33,861 bases of DNA. Source: RGIG5579 sp045531235 (GTDB lineage Bacteria > Bacillota > Clostridia > Oscillospirales > SIG627). The stretch is taken from NCBI GenBank assembly GCA_045531235.1, contig JAZSDQ010000055.1, positions 1-33,861 of the forward strand. The letters are read 5' to 3'. Position 1 is the stretch's first letter, and every line of letters starts with the position of its first letter. The notes under the pieces were generated by a model, which was not told where the DNA came from, ran no database searches, and worked only from the letters and a program-made list of their open reading frames with translations. The translations under genes were made by a program, and so were the position numbers. Below are positions 1 to 7,097 of the stretch, piece by piece.

Positions 1-90
1 CTTGGGGAACTGGAAAAGCTTCCCGAAAGACACAAGAGCGTTATCGCCAAGGAAAAGATGGGCGATTTCGTATTGTCGAAGATCGGCTGA
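1..90 (+). CDS. 3' end of an unidentified gene (partial)
   Basis: An open frame enters from the left edge and ends with TGA at 88-90. It encodes about 29 residues ending in KEKMGDFVLSKIG, rich in charged residues and probably helical. I do not recognise the family from this tail. In many Firmicutes the gene before a DUF1292 gene is ruvX or ireB, but this tail does not resemble the RuvX C-terminus I know, so no name is given. No clear terminator follows before the promoter of the next gene. Confidence 0.5.
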   Translation, partial: LGELEKLPERHKSVIAKEKMGDFVLSKIG

Positions 91-104
91 AAACGGAAAA
101 ACCC

Positions 105-133
105 TTGACGGCAAGGGAAAAAACGAATACAAT
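105..133 (+). promoter_or_regulatory. Sigma-A-type promoter of the DUF1292 gene
   Basis: The -35 box TTGACG (105-110) and -10 box TACAAT (128-133) are separated by exactly 17 bases, and transcription would start near 140. A perfect 6-bp inverted repeat (CCCTTG at 102-107, CAAGGG at 112-117, 4-base loop) overlaps the -35 box and could be an operator. It is followed by A residues on the plus strand, so it is not a plus-strand terminator. Confidence 0.75.
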
Positions 134-172
134 AACTATTAGCGGAAATAATCATTTCTAAGGAGGCTTATT

Positions 173-475
173 ATGAGCGAAAAAGATATGGAACTGAACG
201 AATTGGAACCTGCTCGCGTGACTCTCACCGATGAGGAAGGCGTTGAGAGAGATTTTGACGTCATCGGCACGATGGAGCTGGACGGATGTGAGTATTACGC
301 TCTGGTTGCGGTAGACGGTGCGGAAGATGAGTACATCATTTTGAAGGCAGTGGTTGAGGACGGCGAAGAAGTTCTCATTACCATTGACGATGACGATGAA
401 TTCGATCGTGTTGCCGATGCTTTCGACAATGAAATGATGGAAGAATACGATCTGGACGAAATCGAAGAAAAATAA
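173..475 (+). CDS. DUF1292 (YrzB-like) small acidic protein
   Basis: This 100-residue, strongly acidic protein has the DUF1292 core, with VTLTDEEG near residue 16 and a beta-rich segment of the type YYALVAVDG...EYIILKAVVEDGEE, followed by an Asp/Glu-rich tail. Proteins of this family in Firmicutes are short cytoplasmic proteins of unknown function, usually encoded near alaS, ireB and ruvX. The start is fixed by AAGGAGG at 161-167, six bases before ATG. A good promoter lies directly upstream, so it can be transcribed independently of the preceding gene. The stop is only nine bases before the structured RNA candidate. Family assignment is firm; molecular function is unknown. Confidence 0.85.
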   Translation: MSEKDMELNELEPARVTLTDEEGVERDFDVIGTMELDGCEYYALVAVDGAEDEYIILKAVVEDGEEVLITIDDDDEFDRVADAFDNEMMEEYDLDEIEEK

Positions 476-484
476 AAAACTTTT

Positions 485-697
485 CCTGCCCTTCACGTGA
501 TGGAGGCGATCAAAAACCCACAAGTTGAAATTGGAGCCCGTCTTCTCGAAGCGGCTGCAGACCTCCGCCTTCGGGCGATGCTGGTAGCACAGAAGTCAGA
601 GAGAGGGCACCGCCCTGGATTTTTCGGGGTTTTTCACTTCCCTTCACACGGCTGTGGCGGGCGTAGAAAAAAAGACGGCTTCTCGCCGTCTTTTTTT
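485..697 (+). ncRNA. Structured RNA candidate, possibly 6S RNA
   Basis: No credible protein is encoded here, but the stretch folds like a discrete RNA. The ends pair (CCTGCC 485-490 with GGCGGG 656-661, then CGTG 496-499 region with CACG 647-650). A long central hairpin is closed by GCCCG 536-540 and CGGGC 572-576, with GCGG 551-554 pairing CCGC 565-568. A small hairpin (AGGGC 604-608, GCCCT 612-616) lies on the 3' side, and an intrinsic terminator follows at once. Closing stem, large open bubble, terminal hairpin and a small 3' bubble hairpin are the layout of 6S RNA, which binds sigma-A RNA polymerase. I see no strong promoter immediately upstream, so it may be processed from the DUF1292 transcript. 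The 6S name is a guess from shape; a structured 3' UTR is the alternative. Confidence 0.45.
667..697 (+). terminator. Intrinsic terminator after the RNA candidate
   Basis: The stem GACGGC (674-679) / GCCGTC (685-690) with a 5-base loop is preceded by seven A and followed by seven T, so the stem can extend through A-U pairs. The T tract on the plus strand shows that it ends plus-strand transcription. Confidence 0.9.
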
Positions 698-910
698 AGT
701 GATGTATGCCCCTTTGGGGCAAGTGATGTTCGCTTTGCGAATGATGTGTGCCCTGACGGGCAAGTGATGTGTTTTCCGTTGGAAAACGATAAGGAAGCCT
801 TTTGCACCAAAAGGCTATTTTTTATATGTGGGGCTTTTTTGAAAAAGCCGCCCCACACCCCGAAAAACTTTCCGAAGAAAGATATAAAAAGCTTCCCTCC
901 GGGAGGTAGC
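698..910 (+). repeat. Modular palindromic repeat, copy A
   Basis: Directly after the terminator T tract comes a string of short hairpins joined by the linker TGATGT: GCCCC-TTT-GGGGC (708-720), TTCGC-TTT-GCGAA (729-741), TGCCC-TGAC-GGGCA (749-762) and GTTTTCC-GTT-GGAAAAC (771-787). Larger palindromes follow: AGCCTTTT-5-AAAAGGCT (796-816), then GTGGGG...CCCCAC (828-856) enclosing GGCTTTTT/AAAAAGCC, and a conserved tail CCCCGAAAAACTTTCCGAA. The same framework with fewer modules recurs at 33283-33425, and parts recur at 1090-1260 and 23189-23222. There is no transposase or coding potential. It is best described as an interspersed intergenic hairpin repeat. Confidence 0.8.
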
Positions 911-1089
911 GTGACGCCCCAAGAGGGCAAGCCAAAGGCGCAGGCCGATTGGCTAGGCGGAACTTATGCAGCAGCGAAGTGGATTCGCGAAGCGAAGACG
1001 ATAGGAGCCCGCGCAAATTCGTGATTTTTACATAGTGAGGATATAGCGAACAGACTTTATGTTTTCTGCGTGATATCCCCATTTTCTTC
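911..1089. other. Intergenic DNA with minor palindromes only
   Basis: Together with its flanks this belongs to a gene-free stretch of about 830 bases (476-1309). I see no convincing coding frame, promoter or known RNA between 911 and 1089. Short inverted repeats such as GCCGATTGGC and CGCGAAGCG are present, and it joins two oppositely oriented copies of the palindromic repeat, so it may be part of a larger composite repeat. Confidence 0.5.
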
Positions 1090-1260
1090 TAACTTTCAAC
1101 TCTCGCAGGCTCCTTCCACCGCAAGCGGTCCCCCTCCCTCTCGGAGGGCGGCTCTTGAGGAAGCCTTTCCCTCGGAAAGGCAAATTTCCCTTATATTCCA
1201 AATTCGAAAAGTTTTTTGGGGTGCGGACCTTTTTTTCAAAAAAGGTCTGCGAAAGGATAC
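1090..1260 (-). repeat. Modular palindromic repeat, degenerate copy B (inverted)
   Basis: Read on the minus strand, this segment starts right after the nadE terminator. It carries a large hairpin built on GGACC/GGTCT arms around T and A runs (1226-1250), a CCCCAAAAAACTTTTCGAA tail (1202-1221), the GCCTTTCC...GGAAAGGC module (1163-1181) and a CCCTCC/GGAGGG palindrome (1134-1147). These match the order and spacing of the distal part of copy A, with sequence drift. Orientation is opposite to copy A, so the two form a divergent-convergent pair between facing transcripts. Confidence 0.6.
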
Positions 1261-1278
1261 GAAAAAGGATACGAATAC

Positions 1279-1308
1279 GAAAAAAGCCGATCGGAAGATC
1301 GGCTTTTC
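1279..1308 (-). terminator. Intrinsic terminator of the serC-nadE operon
   Basis: A perfect 8-bp stem, AGCCGATC (1285-1292) and GATCGGCT (1297-1304) with a 4-base loop, is followed on the minus strand by a run of T. It begins a few bases after the nadE stop codon at 1310-1312 and closes the long minus-strand operon. Confidence 0.9.
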
Positions 1309-1309
1309 T

Positions 1310-2047
1310 TTATTTTTTATAGGTTTCAAACATGGGAACGGGATTCAGCTTGTGCTGAGCGCGGGCGTGGTAGCGGTCAATGATGGCGCGATCCTCGTCA
1401 CTTGCTTTGCCGGTGAGGATATATTCATCAATGGCGCGGTAAGTAACACCCATTTCCTTTTCATCGGTCTGTCCCTCAAAAAGTCCTGCGGAGGGAGCTT
1501 TTTCAAGGATGGATCTCGGCGCACCCAGATAGCGAAGAAATTCGTACACTTCGCCAACGGTCAGATCGGAGATGGGATTGAAATCACATCCGCCGTCGCC
1601 CCATTTGGTAAAATAACCCATATAGCGTTCGCTGCGGTTGCCCGTGCCTGCCACCAGTCTGCCTTCGGCGGCGCCGATGGCGTAGAGGGTAGTCATACGA
1701 AGACGGGGGGCAATGTTGGTCAAAGCTTGAGAATTCAGATCGGTCACCTTGCTGAGAGCGGCAATGTGGGCCTCTTTCGTTTCGCCAAGATCCACCAGAC
1801 GGTTTTCGATGTGGAAAGTATCGCAAAGGGCGCGGGCATCCTCAAGATCGGTGGTGAGATTGATCTTGGAGCCTGCAGGCATCATCACGCTGACGGTGTT
1901 GTCACACGCCATTTTGGAGAGGATTCCCACAAGGGCGCAGTCCTTTCCGCCGGAATTGCCGAATACGATGCCGCTACAGTGGCTTTCTTCCAGAAGATGG
2001 CGGATAAAAGCGACTCTTTCTTCTGTTTCCTTTTTATAATCTCTCAT
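1310..2047 (-). CDS. nadE: NAD synthetase
   Basis: The product (245 residues) is the short, ammonia-type NAD synthase that amidates nicotinic acid adenine dinucleotide with ATP. The PP-loop SGGKDC sits at residues 32-37. Downstream motifs include a GTGNRSE-type segment with YFTKWGDGG, diagnostic of the family, and NPISDLTVGEVYEFLRYLG. No glutaminase domain is attached, which fits use of free ammonia. The start at 2047 gives MRDYKKETEE; a longer frame runs upstream but lies inside tyrS. The chosen start is one base past the tyrS stop. The family motif is normally SGGxDS; here the last residue is Cys. It is the last gene of the operon and shares it with nadK, the next enzyme of NADP formation. 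Confidence 0.9.
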   Translation of the reverse strand: MRDYKKETEERVAFIRHLLEESHCSGIVFGNSGGKDCALVGILSKMACDNTVSVMMPAGSKINLTTDLEDARALCDTFHIENRLVDLGETKEAHIAALSKVTDLNSQALTNIAPRLRMTTLYAIGAAEGRLVAGTGNRSERYMGYFTKWGDGGCDFNPISDLTVGEVYEFLRYLGAPRSILEKAPSAGLFEGQTDEKEMGVTYRAIDEYILTGKASDEDRAIIDRYHARAQHKLNPVPMFETYKK

Positions 2048-2048
2048 A

Positions 2049-3269
2049 TTACTTGGTGATCTTAATGAATACTTTTTTGCCTTTGCGGAGAATGAATTCG
2101 CTTTCAAATTCCCCTGCGGCGTAGGTGGTGGCAATATCCGTAACCTTAGCATCACGAACGGTAATACCGCCCTGCTGAATCAGTCTTCTCGCTTCCCCCT
2201 TGGAGGGGCAAAGGCCTGCTTTTACAAGGAGGTCCATAATATTGATGCCGCCATCGGTAAAGTCAGCGTCGCTGAGAGCGTGGGTAGGCATATTTTCATT
2301 GTTACCGCCGCCGCCGAAGAGGGCGCGGGAAGCTTCTTTTGCTTTGTCTGCTTCTTCCTTGCCGTGAACCAGGGTGGTGAGCTCGTAAGCGAGAATTTCC
2401 TTGGCTTCGTTCAGCTGACTGCCTTCCCAGCCGTCCATTTTATCAATTTCTTCCAAAGGCAGGAAGGTGAGCATACGGATACACTTCAATACGTCCTTAT
2501 CGCCGACATTTCTCCAGTACTGATAAAATTCAAAGGGGCTTGTCTTATTGGGGTCCAGCCAAACGGCACCGGACTGGGTTTTGCCCATTTTCTTACCCTC
2601 GGAGTTGAGAAGGAGGGTGATGGTCATAGCGTAAGCGTCCTTGCCGGTCTTTTTACGGATCAGCTCCGTACCGCCGAGCATATTGGACCACTGATCGTCA
2701 CCGCCGAACTGCATATTACAGCCGTACTTTTCGCTGAGGTAGTAGAAGTCGTAGGACTGCATGATCATATAGTTGAATTCCAGGAAAGAAAGACCCTTTT
2801 CCATTCTTTGCTTGTAGCACTCTGCGCGGAGCATATTATTCACGGAGAAGTGAGCGCCTACCTCGCGGAGCAGGTCAATGTAATTCAGCTTCAGAAGCCA
2901 GTCTGCATTGTTGACGAGAATGGCATCGTCATCACCGAATTTAATGAATTTTTCCATCTGCTTCTTAAAGCAGTCGCAGTTGTGCTGAATGGTTTCGGGG
3001 GTCATCATGGAACGCATATCCGTTCTGCCGGAGGGGTCGCCGATATAGCCGGTACCGCCGCCGACGAGGACCACAGGCTTGTTGCCTGCCATTTGCAGTC
3101 TTTTCATCAGGCAGAGCGCCATAAAGTGACCGCAGTGGAGAGAATCCGCCGTGGGGTCAAATCCGATATAGAAACGGGCGCCGCCGCGATTGATCAGTTC
3201 GCGGATCTCTTCTTCATCCGTTACCTGAGCGATGAGCCCTCTTGCTTGCAATTCTTCGTAAATTCCCAT
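2049..3269 (-). CDS. tyrS: Tyrosyl-tRNA synthetase
   Basis: This 406-residue class I synthetase charges tRNA-Tyr. The HIGH-type signature is HCGH (residues 45-48), the tyrosine site contributes GFDPTADSLH and the QFGGDDQWSN segment (about 187-196), and the second signature is KMGKT (227-231), the usual variant in bacterial TyrRS. A C-terminal S4 RNA-binding domain begins near residue 335. Length is normal. A good AAGGAAGG ribosome site precedes the ATG. It lies 43 bases downstream of recN within the operon and has no T-box of its own. This is notable because a T-box that appears tyrosine-specific controls the aryl acid operon at 25.7 kb instead. Confidence 0.97.
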   Translation of the reverse strand: MGIYEELQARGLIAQVTDEEEIRELINRGGARFYIGFDPTADSLHCGHFMALCLMKRLQMAGNKPVVLVGGGTGYIGDPSGRTDMRSMMTPETIQHNCDCFKKQMEKFIKFGDDDAILVNNADWLLKLNYIDLLREVGAHFSVNNMLRAECYKQRMEKGLSFLEFNYMIMQSYDFYYLSEKYGCNMQFGGDDQWSNMLGGTELIRKKTGKDAYAMTITLLLNSEGKKMGKTQSGAVWLDPNKTSPFEFYQYWRNVGDKDVLKCIRMLTFLPLEEIDKMDGWEGSQLNEAKEILAYELTTLVHGKEEADKAKEASRALFGGGGNNENMPTHALSDADFTDGGINIMDLLVKAGLCPSKGEARRLIQQGGITVRDAKVTDIATTYAAGEFESEFILRKGKKVFIKITK

Positions 3270-3312
3270 TGTGTTTGCCTTCCTTTTATTGATTTATTCT
3301 CTATCTTCTTTT

Positions 3313-5022
3313 TTATGAAAATTCATGTCGCCACAGCTGCCATTCCCGCTGACCTTCTTCCCGAAGGGCGAGGGCTGCTTTTTCGGCATCTCCCGAAACG
3401 GTCTTGCCGCCAAGGAGTCTTGCGTTTTCTTTCAGGCTTTCCTTGGGATCCAGGAGAGTAAGGGAGGTTTCCGTTCTGCCGTCTTCCTCTTTCTTTTCCA
3501 CAAGGTAGTGCTGATCGGCAAGGGTGGCTACCTGCGCCGAGTGGGTGACGCAAATCACCTGCTTTCTCTCGGACAGGGTCTTCAGGCATACGCCGATCTT
3601 CTGCGCCGTGGCGCCGGATATTCCCGTATCAATTTCATCAAAAATGAGGGTATCGGCATCTTTGGCTTTGCCCAGCTTTAATTGGAGAGAGAGCATAATA
3701 CGGCTCAGCTCTCCTCCCGAGGCAACCTTTGCCAGGGGCTTGAGCCCTTCCCCGGTATTGGCTGCAATGACGAAGCGCAGCTTTTCCATGCCCTCACTGC
3801 TCGGTTCACCGAGTGTCAAAAACTCCACGGAAAAGCGCATTTTCGGCATATCCAGGAAATGAAGGGTGGAGTGAATGGCTTTTTCCAATTCCTCCGCCGC
3901 CTTTTTTCGGAAGAATGTTAGCTTTTCCCCTGCGGCAAGAAGGGCGGTTTCCTTTTCCCTCAGCTCTTTTTCCTGTCTTTTTATATCATCTTTTCGGGAA
4001 ACAGTCAAGGCCTTTTTCTCTCGGATCTCGCTGTAGTAACGGAGGATCTGTGGAATATCCTTTTTATATTTTTGTTTTAAGCGGAAGAGCTGACTGAGTC
4101 TTTTCTGTACCCGTTCCAGTTCTTCCTCGGGATTTTCTCCCCCCAGGGAGGAAAGATCGTCCGTTAAGGTATCGCGGATCTCCTTTGCCCGATGGAGGAT
4201 TTCATAAAGTTCATCGGAAAGGGCTTTGTCCTCCTCCGAGCCTGCCGCTTCCAGCTTCCTTGCGGCGGCTTCCAGAAGATAAAGAGCGCCTTTTCCTTTT
4301 TCACCGCCGTCCAGAGCGCGGTGGGCAGTGAAAAGTGCGCCGTGGCGCTTTTCAAAGCTTTGGAGATACTGAAGTCTTTCCTCCAGCGCCTCTTCTTCTC
4401 CCTCTTTGGGTTTGACGGCGGCGATCTCCTTCATCTGAAAATCGTAAAGAGGCGCCATTTCCCCGTCGCTTTCCTGGGCAGTTTTTAACTCAGAAAGCTT
4501 TTCCTTGGCCTCGTGCCAAAGGGTGTAAAGGCTTTTGTATTCTTTGAAAACAGTCTGCCCCTCGGGAGAAAGGGAGCTGTCCAGATAGTCAAGGTGCTTC
4601 TTTTCGTCCAAAAGGCCGCCGCTGTCGTGCTGACCGTGAATGGCAAGAAGCTCTTCTGCAAGGGAAGATACCATGGAAAAAGGAACGGTTTTCATACCGA
4701 TCTTGCACACGCTCTTTCCGCTTGCGTACACGGTGCGGGAAAGGAGGATCCCGTCGTCTCCGTTTTCTTCGGGGCAAATTTCACCAAGGCGCTGCTTTAC
4801 GTTTTCCTGCGGCTCGGTAAAAAAGAGGGAAACCGTAAGCTTTTCTTCCCCGCGGCGCACCAGATCCTTGGCGCCTGAGGAATTGAGGAAAAGACCGAGG
4901 GAATCCAGCACAAGGCTTTTTCCCGCGCCTGTTTCACCGGTCAACACGGAAAAGCCTCCCTCCATATCCATGGAAAGGCGGCGGATAAGAGCAAGATCGT
5001 TTACAAAGATCTGGCTGAGCAT
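3313..5022 (-). CDS. recN: DNA repair ATPase RecN
   Basis: RecN (569 residues) is an SMC-like ATPase that acts early at double-strand breaks. The N-terminal Walker A is GETGAGKS (29-36). The middle is rich in Glu, Lys and Arg heptads, consistent with the short coiled coil. The C-terminal half has the SGGELSR signature (about 436-442) and the Walker B segment LIFDEIDTGISG (about 459-470), followed by ICVTHSAQVA. Full length for the family. The start is supported by AAAGGAG eight bases upstream, and the gene follows argR after 15 bases, the order seen in many Clostridia and Bacilli. Confidence 0.96.
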   Translation of the reverse strand: MLSQIFVNDLALIRRLSMDMEGGFSVLTGETGAGKSLVLDSLGLFLNSSGAKDLVRRGEEKLTVSLFFTEPQENVKQRLGEICPEENGDDGILLSRTVYASGKSVCKIGMKTVPFSMVSSLAEELLAIHGQHDSGGLLDEKKHLDYLDSSLSPEGQTVFKEYKSLYTLWHEAKEKLSELKTAQESDGEMAPLYDFQMKEIAAVKPKEGEEEALEERLQYLQSFEKRHGALFTAHRALDGGEKGKGALYLLEAAARKLEAAGSEEDKALSDELYEILHRAKEIRDTLTDDLSSLGGENPEEELERVQKRLSQLFRLKQKYKKDIPQILRYYSEIREKKALTVSRKDDIKRQEKELREKETALLAAGEKLTFFRKKAAEELEKAIHSTLHFLDMPKMRFSVEFLTLGEPSSEGMEKLRFVIAANTGEGLKPLAKVASGGELSRIMLSLQLKLGKAKDADTLIFDEIDTGISGATAQKIGVCLKTLSERKQVICVTHSAQVATLADQHYLVEKKEEDGRTETSLTLLDPKESLKENARLLGGKTVSGDAEKAALALREEGQREWQLWRHEFS

Positions 5023-5037
5023 AGGCTTCTCCTTTGA

Positions 5038-5502
5038 TTAGTTTTTGATATAGCGAAGATTGATGTGCTGACAAAATTCCATGGCAGCGTTTTCATTGGC
5101 AAAAAGGCAAAGGAGGGTATCATCTCCTGCCAGAGTACCGATGATATTCTGATATAAGGTGGATTCCAAGGCTGCCGCGGCGGCGCTTGCCGTACCGGAT
5201 AAGGTCTTCACACAGGCAATGTTTCCTGCGGGAACGGCGCTGACCAAAACCTGCTGCAGAACCTGACGGTATCTCTCCAGAGTTTCCTCGCGGCGAGCTT
5301 CCTCCGTAGGCTGCAGGGCGTAGCGGATCTGACCGTCTTCCCCGGGAATTTTTTGCAGACGCAAATATTTGATATCACGGGAAACGGTGGCTTGGGTAAC
5401 GTTATATCCCTCGGCAAGGAGGGCGTCCTTCAATTCCTCCTGGGTGTGAATGGCGCGGTCGGAAATGATGGAAAGGATCTTCAGCTGACGCTCGTTTTTC
5501 AT
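5038..5502 (-). CDS. argR: Arginine repressor ArgR/AhrC
   Basis: This 154-residue regulator represses arginine biosynthesis and can activate catabolism when arginine is bound. The N-terminal winged helix carries TQATVSRDI (36-44), the family's recognition helix. The C-terminal hexamerisation and arginine-binding domain shows GTASAAAAALE (103-113) and GTLAGDDTL (122-130), including the paired aspartates that contact arginine. No arginine gene lies nearby. Placement between nadK and recN is a conserved Clostridia arrangement rather than a regulatory link. AAGGAG overlaps the space after the nadK stop, nine bases away. Confidence 0.96.
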   Translation of the reverse strand: MKNERQLKILSIISDRAIHTQEELKDALLAEGYNVTQATVSRDIKYLRLQKIPGEDGQIRYALQPTEEARREETLERYRQVLQQVLVSAVPAGNIACVKTLSGTASAAAAALESTLYQNIIGTLAGDDTLLCLFANENAAMEFCQHINLRYIKN

Positions 5503-5511
5503 TCTTTCTCC

Positions 5512-6354
5512 TTAAAATTTACGGAAGAAAACTTCCAGATTGCTTTTTTCGCCCAGGAAGCAAAGCTTCAATCGGCGAGAAGCCCGTTCCACGGTAATGG
5601 TATCCGTTTCCTTTAAAAAGGCAATTTCTTTGCCGTCTGCGCAAAGGGTAGCGCTGCCGCCTGCCGTGCGGATATTCTCCGCGGAAAATATGGTTTCGGG
5701 GCAAAAGAGCATATGATGGGCGTTGATGAGCATATATGAGGTGATGGCCTTGACACCGATGGAATCAAGCTTAGTATCAATGACGGCGCCTCCTGCGGAA
5801 AAGGCGTGGCCGGTAGAACCTGTGGGGGTATTGAAGATCAGGCCGTCTGCACGGAATTTCGTTAATTCTCTGCCGCTTGCCTTGAGATCCAATTCTACGA
5901 TATGAAAGCCTTTTTCCGAGGAAATGACGATTTCATTAAGGGCGTAAAAGGTTTTTCCCTCGCCCACGCGGCAAGAGAGCATCATTCGTTCGGAAACGGT
6001 AAAATCCTCAGGCTTTAAAAGGTGAAGGCGGTCAAGATCTTCTTTTTCCAGCCCTGCCATAAAGCCGATATTGCCTAAATTGATGCCCAGCACGGGGATC
6101 CCTGTTTTGGCGGCACGGCTTGCGACGGATAAAATGGTACCGTCCCCCCCTAAGGTAATGAGGGCGTCACCCTTAGTGAAAAGCTCATCTTCGGGAACAA
6201 AGGTGATCTTCTCTTTTTCTTCGGGAAAACAGGCTTCCAATTCCTGAGAAAGAAGCACGGGATTTCCCAATTCTCCCAGAAGGCCTATCAGACGGCGGGT
6301 ACAGGAAAAATTCTCGTCCCGCTTAGGGTTGGGGTAAAGGCTGATTGTTTTCAT
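5512..6354 (-). CDS. nadK: NAD kinase
   Basis: NAD kinase phosphorylates NAD to NADP. The 280-residue product has the catalytic GGDGT (69-73), the NE pair (140-141) and the NTPTGSTGHAFS segment (175-186) that shapes the NAD site, followed by conserved small residues of the beta-sandwich domain. Its start overlaps the tlyA stop by four bases (ATGA), so translation is probably coupled. An AAAGGAG site lies inside the end of tlyA. Confidence 0.96.
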   Translation of the reverse strand: MKTISLYPNPKRDENFSCTRRLIGLLGELGNPVLLSQELEACFPEEKEKITFVPEDELFTKGDALITLGGDGTILSVASRAAKTGIPVLGINLGNIGFMAGLEKEDLDRLHLLKPEDFTVSERMMLSCRVGEGKTFYALNEIVISSEKGFHIVELDLKASGRELTKFRADGLIFNTPTGSTGHAFSAGGAVIDTKLDSIGVKAITSYMLINAHHMLFCPETIFSAENIRTAGGSATLCADGKEIAFLKETDTITVERASRRLKLCFLGEKSNLEVFFRKF

Positions 6355-7097
6355 TCCGACTCCTTTCTTGACTTCTTACGGAAAAAGCCCAGATATTCTA
6401 CGTTGCCATCTCCGCCGGTAATGGGGGAGGGGCAGGTCTTTTCTAAAACAAGGCCGATTTTTTCTGCGGCGGCGCGGAGAGTGTCAATACATTCCAGCCG
6501 CGCTTTTTCCTGACGGACGATGCCGCCTTTGCCGATATTCTCAAGCCCTACTTCAAATTGAGGCTTGATGAGGGAGATGAAAATGCCCTTTTCCTTCAGA
6601 ATTTTCATCACGGCAGGGTATAAAAGTTTTTGGGAAATAAAGGAAACGTCCATCACCACAAGATCTACGGGCGGGAGGTGGCTTTCATCCAGAAAGCGGG
6701 CGTTGACGTTTTCCATGGACACGACAAGGCTGTTTTCCTTCAGAGAGGGGTGAAGCTGATCCGTGCCCGAATCCACAGCGTAGATTCTGGCGGCGCCGTG
6801 CTGCAAGAGGCAATCGGTAAAGCCGCCTGTGGAAGCACCGATATCGGCACAGACAAAGCCCTCGGGAGAAACTTCAAATTCTTTCAGTGCCGCTTCCAGT
6901 TTCAGTCCGCCGCGGGAAACGTAGCGGGTGAGGGCGTTTTCCAAAATTTCCACCCGATCATCTTCAAAAATTTCCAGAGAAGGCTTTTCCGCTTGCTTTC
7001 CGTTGACGTAAACAAAGCCGGATTTTACAAGCTTTGCACCAAGACTGCGACTGCGGGCAAAGCCCTCGTTCAAAAGATAGACATCAAGTCTCGGCAA
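6351..7097 (-). CDS. tlyA: TlyA-family rRNA 2'-O-methyltransferase
   Basis: The 248-residue protein has an N-terminal S4 RNA-binding domain (about 1-60, LDVYLLNEGFARSRSLG) and an FtsJ/RrmJ-like methyltransferase domain. The SAM loop is DIGASTGGFTDC (85-96). Candidate K-D-K-E catalytic residues are K66, D149 in VMDVSFIS, K178 in LIKPQFEVG, and a glutamate in GNVEYLGFF. TlyA proteins methylate ribosomal cytidines; this may not hold for every member. The start is TTG at 7095-7097, 14 bases inside the dxs end. AAAGGAG upstream with a 10-base gap supports it, and the first residues, MPRLDVYLL, align with the family. Confidence 0.92.
   Translation of the reverse strand: MPRLDVYLLNEGFARSRSLGAKLVKSGFVYVNGKQAEKPSLEIFEDDRVEILENALTRYVSRGGLKLEAALKEFEVSPEGFVCADIGASTGGFTDCLLQHGAARIYAVDSGTDQLHPSLKENSLVVSMENVNARFLDESHLPPVDLVVMDVSFISQKLLYPAVMKILKEKGIFISLIKPQFEVGLENIGKGGIVRQEKARLECIDTLRAAAEKIGLVLEKTCPSPITGGDGNVEYLGFFRKKSRKESE

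Noticed and set aside
1..90. RuvX as the identity of the left-edge gene
   Set aside because: Expected from gene order near DUF1292, but the visible 29 residues do not match the RuvX C-terminus I know.
485..697. SRP RNA or RNase P RNA
   Set aside because: The conserved SRP helix 8 sequence and RNase P core motifs are absent.
698..910. CRISPR array
   Set aside because: The TGATGT linkers are short and the intervening parts are themselves palindromes of variable length; no cas genes are near.
497..1024. Open frame of 175 codons on the plus strand
   Set aside because: It crosses the RNA candidate, its terminator and the palindromic repeat; composition follows the hairpins and no ribosome site or protein family is visible.
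1070..2059. Long plus-strand frame of 329 codons
   Set aside because: It is antisense to nadE and runs through repeat copy B; nadE has all its family motifs, so this is a shadow frame.
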